From contig NZ_CP071632.1 in the NCBI RefSeq assembly GCF_017357385.1, positions 1,307,501-1,371,500 on the forward strand: a DNA stretch of 64,000 nt, read 5' to 3'. Under the pieces are notes generated by a model. That model had not been told where the DNA came from. It worked only from the letters and a program-made list of their open reading frames with translations, and made no database searches. A program made the translations under genes and the position numbers. This document shows, piece after piece, positions 1 through 8,007 of the stretch; position 1 is the first letter of the stretch, and the number at the start of each line of letters is the position of its first letter. Source of the DNA: Rhizobium sp. NZLR1 (GTDB taxonomy: Bacteria > Pseudomonadota > Alphaproteobacteria > Rhizobiales > Rhizobiaceae).

Positions 1-277
1 GCACGTCGATCTCGACAATATCGGCGCCGGCAGCAAAGCCTGCCTGCATCGAGCGGATGGTGTTTTCGAGGTAATCATGTTTCGGCGGCAGCATGCGGCT
101 CGCCGTGCAGGTATCGTTCTTCAGATCGGTCTCGTCGAACCGCTGGGCAATGCCGCGATGGGCGAGTAGTTCAGGCTTTCCCGGACGCTGCTCCGCCAGA
201 AGGCTGGTATTGTTGAGGTAGATGCCGGCCGCGGTCAGTGCGATTGCGCCGGCGCAATAGAAAAGCTTCCTGCCCAA
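1..277 (-). CDS. glycerophosphodiester phosphodiesterase, N-terminal part (cut by window edge)
   Basis: Only the first 92 codons are in the window. The gene would hydrolyse glycerophosphodiesters to glycerol-3-phosphate and an alcohol. Residues 5-22 form a hydrophobic segment that suits a signal peptide or membrane anchor, so the enzyme probably acts outside the cytoplasm. The GDPD-family His-Arg-Gly motif is at residues 40-42, an Glu-Asn-Thr motif at 71-73 and the metal-binding Glu-x-Asp at 89-91. The start is a TTG at 277 preceded by an AGGAGG ribosome site (285-290). No ATG fits this frame upstream. The family call is firm; the substrate is unknown. Confidence 0.85.
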   Translation of the reverse strand, partial: MGRKLFYCAGAIALTAAGIYLNNTSLLAEQRPGKPELLAHRGIAQRFDETDLKNDTCTASRMLPPKHDYLENTIRSMQAGFAAGADIVEIDV

Positions 278-398
278 TGCCGCCCCTCCTGATTGCACCT
301 AGAGATTCAACAGCTAGAAAGCGATTCTGGTTGTTCTTGGGCTCTTTTCCGGCTTTTCTATGCCAATGGCTTATATGCCGGAAAGGATTGTCATCGCG

Positions 399-1229
399 AT
401 GGAACAACAGGACGACGAGCTCATCCATTTCGAAGCGCATGGCGCGGCCGCCTTGCCGCCGGCCGCCGTCGAAGGTCATGTTGGGCGGGACGGCGCCCGC
501 ATCTGGTATGCGACCTATGGCGACGGCCCGCCGGTCATCCTGCTGCATGGCGGCCTCGGACATAGCGGCAACTGGGGCTACCAGGTCCCGGCGCTCCTCA
601 GCAGCGGCCGCCGCGTTGTGCTGATCGACAGCCGCGGCCATGGAAGAAGCACCCGCGATTCCCGCCCCTATACCTATGAGTTGATGGCGGCGGACGTTCT
701 CGCCGTCATGGACGATCTCTCTCTCGAAAGGGCGGCCTTCGTTGGCTGGAGCGATGGCGCCTGCATCGCTTTGATCCTCGCCATGACGGCGCCGTCGCGT
801 GTCGAGGGCGTCTTCTTCTTCGCCTGCAACATGGATCCGAGCGGCACGCTGGAATTCGTCCCGACCCCGGTCATCGACCGCTGTTTCTGCAGGCATGCCA
901 GGGATTATGCCGCATTGTCCGCGACGCCGGACGATTTTCAGCCCTTCGTCGAGGCGGTCAGCCTGATGATGCGGACGGAGCCGAATTATCAGGCTGCCGA
1001 TCTCGCCAGGGTCGACGTATCGGTCGCCATCGCCCTCGGCGAGCACGACGAATTCATCAAGCCCGAGCACGCCGAATATCTTGCCCGCGGCATTCCCAAC
1101 GCGCAGATGATCTATCTCACGGGCGTCAGCCATTTTGCGCCGCTGCAGCGGTCGGCGGAGTTCAACGCCGCGGTGTTGTCCTTCCTTGACGACATCGGCA
1201 CACAAAAAAATGAAGACTTGCGGCGTTGA
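399..1229 (+). CDS. alpha/beta hydrolase
   Basis: A 276-residue cytoplasmic protein of the alpha/beta-hydrolase fold. It has the oxyanion-hole His-Gly-Gly near residues 50-52, the nucleophile elbow Gly-Trp-Ser-Asp-Gly at 116-120 (Ser118), a likely acid at Asp217 and a histidine at 245 in a Ser-His-Phe context. The order and spacing match small-ester hydrolases and haloperoxidase-like enzymes, but the substrate cannot be read from sequence. I chose the ATG at 399 because GGAAAGGA lies 11 bases upstream; an in-frame ATG at 360 would add 13 residues and has no ribosome site. It stands alone, divergent from the glycerophosphodiesterase. Confidence 0.85.
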   Translation: MEQQDDELIHFEAHGAAALPPAAVEGHVGRDGARIWYATYGDGPPVILLHGGLGHSGNWGYQVPALLSSGRRVVLIDSRGHGRSTRDSRPYTYELMAADVLAVMDDLSLERAAFVGWSDGACIALILAMTAPSRVEGVFFFACNMDPSGTLEFVPTPVIDRCFCRHARDYAALSATPDDFQPFVEAVSLMMRTEPNYQAADLARVDVSVAIALGEHDEFIKPEHAEYLARGIPNAQMIYLTGVSHFAPLQRSAEFNAAVLSFLDDIGTQKNEDLRR

Positions 1230-1443
1230 GCCGCGGCAGCGGAATTTCTTAAGAATTCGGTAACTTTTTCGTATCGGCAAACGTAGGATCCTCTGGGAAG
1301 GATTCGTTTGTCGTTCGTTCACGGAAACCTTCGGGCCGCCGCCCACCCATGCGACTTCCTATGCATGGGCGGATTGTGCGGTTCGATGGCCGGTGCTCGA
1401 TCCGCGGCTCCCCCGCTTGAATTGAGAAGGCCAGGGAGCCGGA

Positions 1444-2802
1444 ATGATCAGCATCGATATGGAAGAAAGAATTTCGATCGCGCGCAAATCGCTGAATGAC
1501 GCCATGGGTTTTCAGGCGTCGGGAGATCTCGAAAGCGCCGAGAAAGCCTATGTCAGAGTCCTGCACAAGGACTATCGCACGATAGATATTCTACCGCTCC
1601 TGGCGGGTGTCGTCGCAAAGAGAGGCGATGACGAAACCGCTCTCTACTACTGGAATAAACTGCTCGGCCTCAATCCCGGCCATCTCGTCGCCCTCATGGA
1701 AAAAGGTGCGCTGCTGCGCCGGCTCGGCCGGTCGGCGGAAGCGGTCGGCTGTTATGAGATGGCGCGTGGCCTGTCACCGGAAAATCCTGTCGTGCGCAAC
1801 AACCTCGCCGTGGCGCTCGCCGATTCGGGCCGGCAGCCGGAGGCGCTTGCCGAGTTTCGTCATGTTCTGCGGCTGCAGCCGGACAATATCAACGCCTGGC
1901 ATCAGATAAGGCGCATCTCTTCATCGATCGTACCCTTCTGGCACATCGCCATGATGAACGACACCAGACGCAACGACGCTTTCGAAGCGGCGATCCGCCG
2001 TGCCATAGAGCTGCGCGGAGCCGACGCGCAGATCCTCGATATCGGCGCCGGCAGCGGCCTGCTGTCGATGATGGCGGCGCGCGCCGGCGCTACCAATATC
2101 GCGACCTGTGAGACTGTGGCTGTCATCGCGCAGACCGCGGAGCGGATCATCGCTGCCAATGGTTATCGCGAACAGATCGATATCTTCGAAAAGCCCTCGA
2201 CCGAACTTTCTGTCGGCAGGGAGATGAAAGCTCGCGCCGACATTCTGATTTCCGAGATCCTTTCGAGCGATCTCCTGGCCGAAGACGTGCTGAAAACCTT
2301 CGAGGACGCCCACGCCCGACTGGTCCGCGAGGACGCTATCGTCATTCCACGCGCCGCCGCTGCCATGGGCTGCCTGGTTGCCAGCGAAACGCTCTCGAAC
2401 TATGCCCATGTCGGCGAGGTCTGCGGCTTCGACATGTCGCAGTTCAATGCGCTCGCCCCGCTGCGTCTGCCGGTTCACGGTACGATGACCGAGTGGACCA
2501 GGCTTTCGGATGATTTCGAGATCGCCACAGTGGATCTCACCGCTCGCAAACATACTGCTGCGTTGCGTAAGATATCGGTGCCTGTTCAGGCAAACGGCAC
2601 CGCAGTCGGGGTCGTCCAGTGGATGAAAGTCGATCTGATCGAAGGCGTGGTTTTTAGCAATCACCCCGACGACTATCATGATGGCGGCTGGCTCCAGGTT
2701 CTTCACACCTTCCCGCAGCCGGTAGACGTCCGTGCTGGGACGTCACTGGACATGCTGGTTGGCCACGACAGAACGAGCCTGCTGATGACGCCGGTCGTCT
2801 GA
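1444..2802 (+). CDS. TPR-containing PRMT9/PRMT7-like methyltransferase
   Basis: A 452-residue protein. Residues 10-150 are TPR-like helical repeats (visible units around 51-80, 84-115 and 118-150). Residues 165-450 form a SAM-dependent methyltransferase. The methyltransferase part carries features of protein arginine methyltransferases: a Trp-His followed by Met-Asn-Asp and Arg (166-177), motif I Leu-Asp-Ile-Gly-Ala-Gly-Ser-Gly (198-205), an acidic strand end at Glu223, and two glutamates nine residues apart (Glu271, Glu280), the spacing of the PRMT double-E loop. A C-terminal beta-barrel-like region follows. TPR followed by PRMT is the order in eukaryotic PRMT9. Function in this bacterium is unknown. 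It is a single gene starting at ATG 1444 with GGAG upstream. Confidence 0.8.
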   Translation: MISIDMEERISIARKSLNDAMGFQASGDLESAEKAYVRVLHKDYRTIDILPLLAGVVAKRGDDETALYYWNKLLGLNPGHLVALMEKGALLRRLGRSAEAVGCYEMARGLSPENPVVRNNLAVALADSGRQPEALAEFRHVLRLQPDNINAWHQIRRISSSIVPFWHIAMMNDTRRNDAFEAAIRRAIELRGADAQILDIGAGSGLLSMMAARAGATNIATCETVAVIAQTAERIIAANGYREQIDIFEKPSTELSVGREMKARADILISEILSSDLLAEDVLKTFEDAHARLVREDAIVIPRAAAAMGCLVASETLSNYAHVGEVCGFDMSQFNALAPLRLPVHGTMTEWTRLSDDFEIATVDLTARKHTAALRKISVPVQANGTAVGVVQWMKVDLIEGVVFSNHPDDYHDGGWLQVLHTFPQPVDVRAGTSLDMLVGHDRTSLLMTPVV

Positions 2803-2996
2803 GCAACCGGCTTGCGTCACCGCCAAGGAGATCATCATGGCCGTCTTGAGGAAAGGCGGCCATTGACGTTACTGTCCGAATTGTTTCGACCAGCGTCCGA
2901 TGGAGTCGAGCTTATGCATTGCGCGTTTCCGGCGCATTCGACAATCCCTGTTTCCGCCCTCTGGCCTCGCGTCCATTTCCCGCTATCTCTCGTTTC

Positions 2997-4007
2997 ATGA
3001 GACCTGATGCGCTGCTCTATCCTGCCCCCGAAGGGCTCTATTGTCCGGAAGGCGGCTTTTATGTCGACCCGGTGCGGCCAGTTGAGCAGGCGCTCGTCAC
3101 CCATGGCCATTCCGACCATGCCCGGCCTGGCCATGTGAACGTCCTTGCCACCCGCCAGACGCTCGACATCATGCGCCTGCGTTACGGCGAGGGGTTCTGC
3201 GCCAGTGAGCAGGCGGCCGCCTTCGGCGAGGAACTGCTGGTCAACGGCGTCAAGGTGAGCTTCCATCCCGCCGGCCATGTGCTCGGCTCGGCCCAGATCG
3301 CCATCGAGAAGAGCGGCACCCGCATCGTCGTCTCGGGCGACTACAAACGCCGCCCCGACCCGACCTGCGCGGCCTACGAGCCGGTCCCCTGCGATGTCTT
3401 CATCACCGAGGCGACCTTCGGCCTGCCGGTCTTTCATCATCCGGATCCGATGGACGAGATCGGCAAACTGCTGGCCTCACTCAGGCAATTTCCCGAGCGC
3501 ACCCATCTCGTCGGCGCCTATGCGCTCGGAAAGGCGCAGCGCGTCATCAGGCTGCTGCGCGATGCCGGTTATGCCGAACCGATCTATATCCACGGCGCCA
3601 TGGAAAAACTCTGCGACTATTATGTCGAACAAGGGATCGATCTCGGCGAGCTGCTGCCGGCCACCGTCGAAAGCCGTGACAAATCCGCCTTCAAGGGTGC
3701 CGTCGTCATCGGCCCGTCATCGGCCTTCGCCGACCGCTGGGCCCGCCGCTTCAACGAGCCGCTGCCGGCCTTCGCCTCCGGCTGGATGATGGTGCGCCAG
3801 CGCGCCAGACAGCACGGCGTCGAACTGCCGCTCGTCATCTCCGATCATTGCGACTGGCCGGAACTGACGGAAACCATTCGGGAACTGCACCCGGCCGAGG
3901 TCTGGGTGACCCATGGCCGCGAGGAGGCGCTGGTGCGCTGGTGCCAGCTGCAGGGCATCAAGGCCAAACCGCTGCATCTGGTCGGTTATGAGGATGAGGC
4001 AGATTGA
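2997..4007 (+). CDS. ligase-associated DNA-repair exonuclease (metallo-beta-lactamase/beta-CASP fold)
   Basis: A 336-residue protein with the metal-binding His-Gly-His-Ser-Asp-His motif at residues 36-41 and further histidine/aspartate motifs downstream (around the Gly-His-Val-Leu-Gly and Ser-Gly-Asp-Tyr segments), as in the SNM1/CPSF nuclease branch of the metallo-beta-lactamase fold. Members encoded beside an ATP-dependent ligase are known as ligase-associated DNA-damage-response exonucleases, part of the LPD (Lhr-ligase-phosphoesterase-exonuclease) gene set. The ligase follows 200 bp downstream here. I chose ATG 2997 because homologues begin at this point; an in-frame TTG at 2919 is less likely. 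No strong ribosome site is visible. Confidence 0.85.
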   Translation: MRPDALLYPAPEGLYCPEGGFYVDPVRPVEQALVTHGHSDHARPGHVNVLATRQTLDIMRLRYGEGFCASEQAAAFGEELLVNGVKVSFHPAGHVLGSAQIAIEKSGTRIVVSGDYKRRPDPTCAAYEPVPCDVFITEATFGLPVFHHPDPMDEIGKLLASLRQFPERTHLVGAYALGKAQRVIRLLRDAGYAEPIYIHGAMEKLCDYYVEQGIDLGELLPATVESRDKSAFKGAVVIGPSSAFADRWARRFNEPLPAFASGWMMVRQRARQHGVELPLVISDHCDWPELTETIRELHPAEVWVTHGREEALVRWCQLQGIKAKPLHLVGYEDEAD

Positions 4008-4033
4008 GGCGATGAGCGGCACCCTGGATCAAA

Positions 4034-4192
4034 ACCCCTCCCCAACCCCTCCCCAAAAGGGGGAGGGGCTTAACCTGCCGCATCGTCTCGCGATGAAATC
4101 ACCGAAAACGCTGCGGTCGAAGGAGGACAAGGCAGTGCCGCATATTAGCCCCTCCCACCTGTGGGGAGGAGTTGGGGAGGGGTCTTTCCCCG
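4034..4192. repeat. intergenic inverted repeat with about 38-bp arms
   Basis: The arms at about 4034-4071 and 4155-4192 are near-perfect reverse complements made of C-rich and G-rich blocks (CCCCTCCCC / GGGGAGGGG). About 80 bp of unrelated sequence lies between them. The right arm ends just before the ribosome site of the ligase gene. The organisation matches other composite repeats in this window at 29845, 32343 and 62891. Confidence 0.75.
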
Positions 4193-4208
4193 GAATGCGG
4201 AGGTCAAG

Positions 4209-5834
4209 ATGAAAGCCTTCGCCGACCTCCTCGACCGCCTGGTCCTCACCCCCAGCCGCAACGGCAAGCTGAAGCTGCTCACCGATTATTTCCGCGACAC
4301 GCCGGACCCGGACCGCGGCTACGGTCTGGCCGCCATCGCCGGCACGTTGGAGGTGCGCAACGTCAAGCCCGCCATGCTGCGCGAACTGGTGCTGGAGCGC
4401 ATCGACGAGGTGCTGTTCCGCTATTCCTATGACTATGTCGGCGATCTCGCCGAAACCATCTCGCTCGTCTGGGATAATGAGCAGGATATCGACCGCTCGG
4501 CCCTTTCGCAGCCGCGTCTCGGCGAAGTCGTCGCCGGCATGAACGCGCTCGGCCGCACCGAAGTGCGCGGCTTCGTCCGCGATCTGCTCGACCGGCTGGA
4601 TCCGTCCGGCCGCTTCGCCTTCATCAAGCTGGCGACCGGTGCCATGCGCATCGGCGTTTCCGCCCGGCTTGCCAAGCAGGCGTTGGCCGACCTCGGCGAT
4701 AGGGACGTCACCGAGATCGAAACCCTCTGGCACGGCCTGCAGCCGCCCTATGAGACGCTGTTCGCATGGCTGGCGGCTAGCGGCGAAAAGCCGGTGCTGG
4801 CCACCCCGGCGATCTTCCATTCGGTCATGCTCGCCAATCCGGTGGAGGAGGGGGATCTCACCAGTCTCGATCCGGCGAGTTATGCCGCCGAATGGAAATG
4901 GGACGGCATCCGTGTCCAGCTCTCCCGCTCCGGCGATCGGCGCAAGATCTATTCCCGCTCCGGCGACGACATATCTGGCGCCTTTCCCGATATTCTCGAG
5001 GCAATCAGTTTTTCCGGCGTCGTCGATGGCGAGTTGCTGGTCGGCGGCACCGCGCGCTCCAACAGCCCGACCCGAACCTTTTCCGACCTGCAGCAGCGGC
5101 TGAACCGCAAGACGGTGACGGCAAAGATGCTTGCCGACTACCCGGCCTTCATCCGTACCTATGATCTGCTTTTCGACGATGAGGAGGATGTTCGCGGCCA
5201 CCCCTATATCGATCGCCGCGACCGGCTGGCCGAGATCATCGATCGCGCCCCCCACGACCGTTTCGACCTCTCGCCGCTCGTGCCGTTCTCGTCGTGGGAC
5301 GAACTTGACCGTCTCCGTGCCGCCCCGCCCGATCCGGTCATCGAGGGCGTGATGATCAAGCGCCGCGACAGCGTCTACCAGGCCGGCCGCATGAAGGGGC
5401 CCTGGTTCAAGTGGAAGCGCAATCCCTATAATGTCGATGCGGTGCTGATGTATGCCCAGCGCGGCCACGGCAAGCGCTCCAGCTACTATTCCGATTTCAC
5501 CTTCGGCGTCTGGGCCGATGACGAGGACGGTGAACAGCTGGTGCCCGTCGGCAAGGCCTATTTCGGTTTCACCGATGCCGAACTCGAAGTGCTCGACAAG
5601 TTCGTGCGCAACAATACCACCGAACGTTTCGGCCCGGTGCGGGCGGTGCGCGCCGACAAGGATTTCGGCTTCGTCGTCGAAGTGGCCTTCGAAGGCATCA
5701 ACCGCTCGACCCGGCATAAATCGGGTGTCGCCATGCGCTTCCCCCGCATCGCCCGCCTTCGCCCCGACAAACCCAGCTACGAGGCCGACCGGCTGCGCAC
5801 GCTGATCGCCATGATCGACGCCAAGCCGGGGTGA
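4209..5834 (+). CDS. ATP-dependent DNA ligase of the repair (LPD) type
   Basis: A 541-residue nucleotidyltransferase that would seal nicks using ATP. The N-terminal helical DNA-binding domain spans roughly residues 1-200. The adenylation domain follows, with the nucleophile in Glu-Trp-Lys-Trp-Asp-Gly (Lys230), and an OB-fold domain occupies the C-terminal 130 residues. The size and the preceding exonuclease gene match the Lhr-associated 'cisplatin damage response' ligase branch rather than LigD, because polymerase and phosphoesterase domains are absent. ATG 4209 is preceded by GGAGG. The Lhr helicase and PdeM phosphoesterase that often complete the set are not adjacent. Confidence 0.9.
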   Translation: MKAFADLLDRLVLTPSRNGKLKLLTDYFRDTPDPDRGYGLAAIAGTLEVRNVKPAMLRELVLERIDEVLFRYSYDYVGDLAETISLVWDNEQDIDRSALSQPRLGEVVAGMNALGRTEVRGFVRDLLDRLDPSGRFAFIKLATGAMRIGVSARLAKQALADLGDRDVTEIETLWHGLQPPYETLFAWLAASGEKPVLATPAIFHSVMLANPVEEGDLTSLDPASYAAEWKWDGIRVQLSRSGDRRKIYSRSGDDISGAFPDILEAISFSGVVDGELLVGGTARSNSPTRTFSDLQQRLNRKTVTAKMLADYPAFIRTYDLLFDDEEDVRGHPYIDRRDRLAEIIDRAPHDRFDLSPLVPFSSWDELDRLRAAPPDPVIEGVMIKRRDSVYQAGRMKGPWFKWKRNPYNVDAVLMYAQRGHGKRSSYYSDFTFGVWADDEDGEQLVPVGKAYFGFTDAELEVLDKFVRNNTTERFGPVRAVRADKDFGFVVEVAFEGINRSTRHKSGVAMRFPRIARLRPDKPSYEADRLRTLIAMIDAKPG

Positions 5835-5952
5835 GGGCCAATATCCTGTGCAACAATGCCGCAGGACGATATTTTCAACACGATGTGTATTGGCGGCAAC
5901 GATCTTCCGGTGCAAATCTCGCGTGCCGGGGAAATGATTTGGGTGCTGCGTT

Positions 5953-6873
5953 ATGAGCTCGAATGAACGGAATTCCTTTTTCCTCCAACGCCGTGCCGTG
6001 CTGGCCGGTCTTGCCGGCGCACTCGTCCTGCCGCAAATGGCAGCGGCGTTCGACGTTCCGGATGAACCGCGGCTTGCCAAGCGCGATTATGCCAAGGTCC
6101 GCCACCATTTCCGCACCAAGCTTTTGCAGAAGGGCCCGGCGCCCGACAAATACGAACTGCTGAGCGCACCTGCCGACGCCGACAAGATCTTCTATCGCTC
6201 GGGATACGGCGAGCTGGAACTGGCCGCTTGGGTCTCGAAGTACAAGCGTGAGCGCGTCGGCAAGCCGGCTGTGCTCTTCCTGCACGGCGGCAACGCCATG
6301 GGCGCCGGCCACTGGCAGCTGATGAAACCCTATATGGATGCCGGTTATATCGTGATGATGCCGTCGCTGCGCGGCGAAAACGGCCAGATGGGCAATTTCT
6401 CCGGCTTCTACGACGAGGTCGACGACGTTCTCGCCGCCACCGAGCGCCTGGCGCATCTGCCGGGTGTCGATTCGGGGCGCCTGTTCATCGCCGGCCACAG
6501 CATCGGCGGCACGCTGACCATGCTGACGGCGATGAGCACCCAGAAATTCCGCGCCGCCGCGCCGATATCGGGCAACCCCGACGCATTCCGCTTCTTCAAC
6601 CGCTATCCCCAGGATATCCGCTTCGACGACAGCAATACGCGTGAATTCGAGGTGCGTTCAGCACTGTGTTACGCCCACAGCTTCAAATGTCCGGTCCGTG
6701 TCGTCCATGGCACGGAGGAGCCGCATTTCAACGACCGCGCCGATCTGCTGGCCCGCCGCGCCCGCGCCAACGGCGTGCATATCGAGACCGAAACCGTCGC
6801 CGGCAATCACACCTCGGCGCTGCCGGCCGAGATCGAACAGAGCATCCGCTTCTTCCATGGAGTTGCGGCCTGA
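5953..6873 (+). CDS. exported alpha/beta hydrolase (prolyl-oligopeptidase-like, S9-type fold)
   Basis: A 306-residue protein with a probable Tat signal: Arg13-Arg14 followed by a hydrophobic stretch (residues 15-30) and an Ala-rich cleavage region near 30-32. The hydrolase domain has His-Gly-Gly at 111-113, nucleophile Gly-His-Ser-Ile-Gly-Gly with Ser183, and a late Gly-Asn-His near residue 287 as the probable catalytic histidine. An acidic residue in the His-Gly-Thr-Glu-Glu segment near 250 could be the acid. This layout matches dienelactone-hydrolase/S9-like periplasmic hydrolases. The substrate is unknown. It follows the ligase by 118 bp on the same strand but does not look functionally linked to it. 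Confidence 0.8.
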   Translation: MSSNERNSFFLQRRAVLAGLAGALVLPQMAAAFDVPDEPRLAKRDYAKVRHHFRTKLLQKGPAPDKYELLSAPADADKIFYRSGYGELELAAWVSKYKRERVGKPAVLFLHGGNAMGAGHWQLMKPYMDAGYIVMMPSLRGENGQMGNFSGFYDEVDDVLAATERLAHLPGVDSGRLFIAGHSIGGTLTMLTAMSTQKFRAAAPISGNPDAFRFFNRYPQDIRFDDSNTREFEVRSALCYAHSFKCPVRVVHGTEEPHFNDRADLLARRARANGVHIETETVAGNHTSALPAEIEQSIRFFHGVAA

Positions 6874-6922
6874 TTTTTTGCCGCCGCTTCAAATACAGGC
6901 CCGTTAGGCCTATATTCCCGGC

Positions 6923-7147
6923 ATGAAGACGGACGCAGAGAGCATGGTTGTGCCGAACGACTTCCCCGAGCTGAAATCGCTCGTCTGGAATCGCGATCCC
7001 GCGCGCGCGATACCTGCCTGCGAGGCTTTCGCGCTGTATGAACGCAACTGGCGTTTCGTCGATACCGGCCGGCTGACTGAGCGGGAGATGCGGCTGATCC
7101 GCGAACTGGCTGCCGCCTACGGCAACGGTGTTCTGCTCGTCTCCTGA
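6923..7147 (+). CDS. small hypothetical protein upstream of an AbiEii-like gene
   Basis: A 74-residue acidic-to-neutral protein with a helical C-terminal half (Arg-Glu-Met-Arg-Leu-Ile-Arg-Glu-Leu). It has no signal peptide, no helix-turn-helix I can recognise and no cysteine pair. It ends 55 bp before the AbiEii-like nucleotidyltransferase, on the same strand, so the two may form an operon. The position is that of an antitoxin, but the sequence does not resemble the winged-helix AbiEi antitoxin. It is either an unrelated small protein or an unusual partner. Codon use is like its neighbours, which supports a real gene. Confidence 0.6.
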   Translation: MKTDAESMVVPNDFPELKSLVWNRDPARAIPACEAFALYERNWRFVDTGRLTEREMRLIRELAAAYGNGVLLVS

Positions 7148-7202
7148 TTTTCCGTTTCTTTATCCTTCGCCTTTAAGCTTGGGCAGAAACCAGGTGGCCA
7201 TC

Positions 7203-7901
7203 ATGGAATTCAGACGTTCCGAACATCGCACCATCGCTGCGGCCCTTCGGCTGATGAAGGCGGATTTTTTTCTGGCCAACAAGTGTTGGTTTGCCGGCGG
7301 AACAGCCATTGTCATGCTTCTCGACGAATACCGGCTGTCGCTCGACGTCGATTTTCTCTGTGCGGATAGCGAAGGATATCGCGTCTTGCGCACGGCGGCG
7401 GTCGAAAGCGGCGTGGGAGCGTTTTTTGGGGAGCCGGTCACGACGCTCAGGGACTTCAGGACGGACCAGTACGGCGTGCGGACGGTCCTTGCCCTCGACG
7501 ACCAGCCTATTCGCTTCGAAATCGTGCGCGAGGCGCGGATCGCTCTTGAAGGCGCTTTCGATTCGCGGCTGAATGTTTCAATTCTGTCGCTGCCTGATTT
7601 GTTTACCGAAAAACTGCTCGCCAACGCTGACCGCTGCCAGGACAGGGCTGTCGCCTACCGTGATGCTATCGACCTCGGCATGCTTCTCACCCGCTACACG
7701 GAGATTCCCGCTGCCGCCGTTTTGAAGGCGACGCAAGCTTATGGGCAAGACATTGAACGCAAGATCGGTTGGGTCATCACCAGACTTGAGGACGAGACCG
7801 AATTGAGACATGCCGCAAGCGTTCTACAGATGGACGGCGATCTTGCCGTGCGGGCAATCGCCGCCCTTCGTGGCGAGGCGCAGCGGCTCTGGTTGTTTTA
7901 A
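7203..7901 (+). CDS. AbiEii/AbiGii-type nucleotidyltransferase (toxin-like)
   Basis: A 232-residue protein of the DUF1814/AbiEii nucleotidyltransferase family, whose studied members are toxins of type IV toxin-antitoxin pairs. The hallmark Gly-Gly-Thr is at residues 32-34 and the metal-binding Asp-x-Asp at 48-50 (Ser-Leu-Asp-Val-Asp-Phe). A conserved Lys-Leu-Leu-Ala motif follows in the Asp-Leu-Phe-Thr-Glu-Lys segment near residue 137. ATG 7203 has AGGTGG upstream. A normal AbiEi antitoxin gene is missing; only the 74-aa ORF lies upstream. It may be a house-keeping relative rather than a defence toxin. Confidence 0.8.
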   Translation: MEFRRSEHRTIAAALRLMKADFFLANKCWFAGGTAIVMLLDEYRLSLDVDFLCADSEGYRVLRTAAVESGVGAFFGEPVTTLRDFRTDQYGVRTVLALDDQPIRFEIVREARIALEGAFDSRLNVSILSLPDLFTEKLLANADRCQDRAVAYRDAIDLGMLLTRYTEIPAAAVLKATQAYGQDIERKIGWVITRLEDETELRHAASVLQMDGDLAVRAIAALRGEAQRLWLF

Positions 7902-8007
7902 TCTCCCGGCTTTCCCGCCCGCCATCAACACCAGCCTCGCGCCAGCCGCGAATGCCATCGTCCCGGCAGATGTCGCTGTCTTGCCGACCGTTGATAAGGG
8001 TGGTTCC

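Noticed and set aside
4029..6080. A 683-codon open frame on the minus strand across the ligase gene
   Set aside because: It is antisense to a clear ATP-dependent ligase, with Arg/Gly/His-rich composition and no ribosome site; long antisense frames are common in GC-rich DNA.
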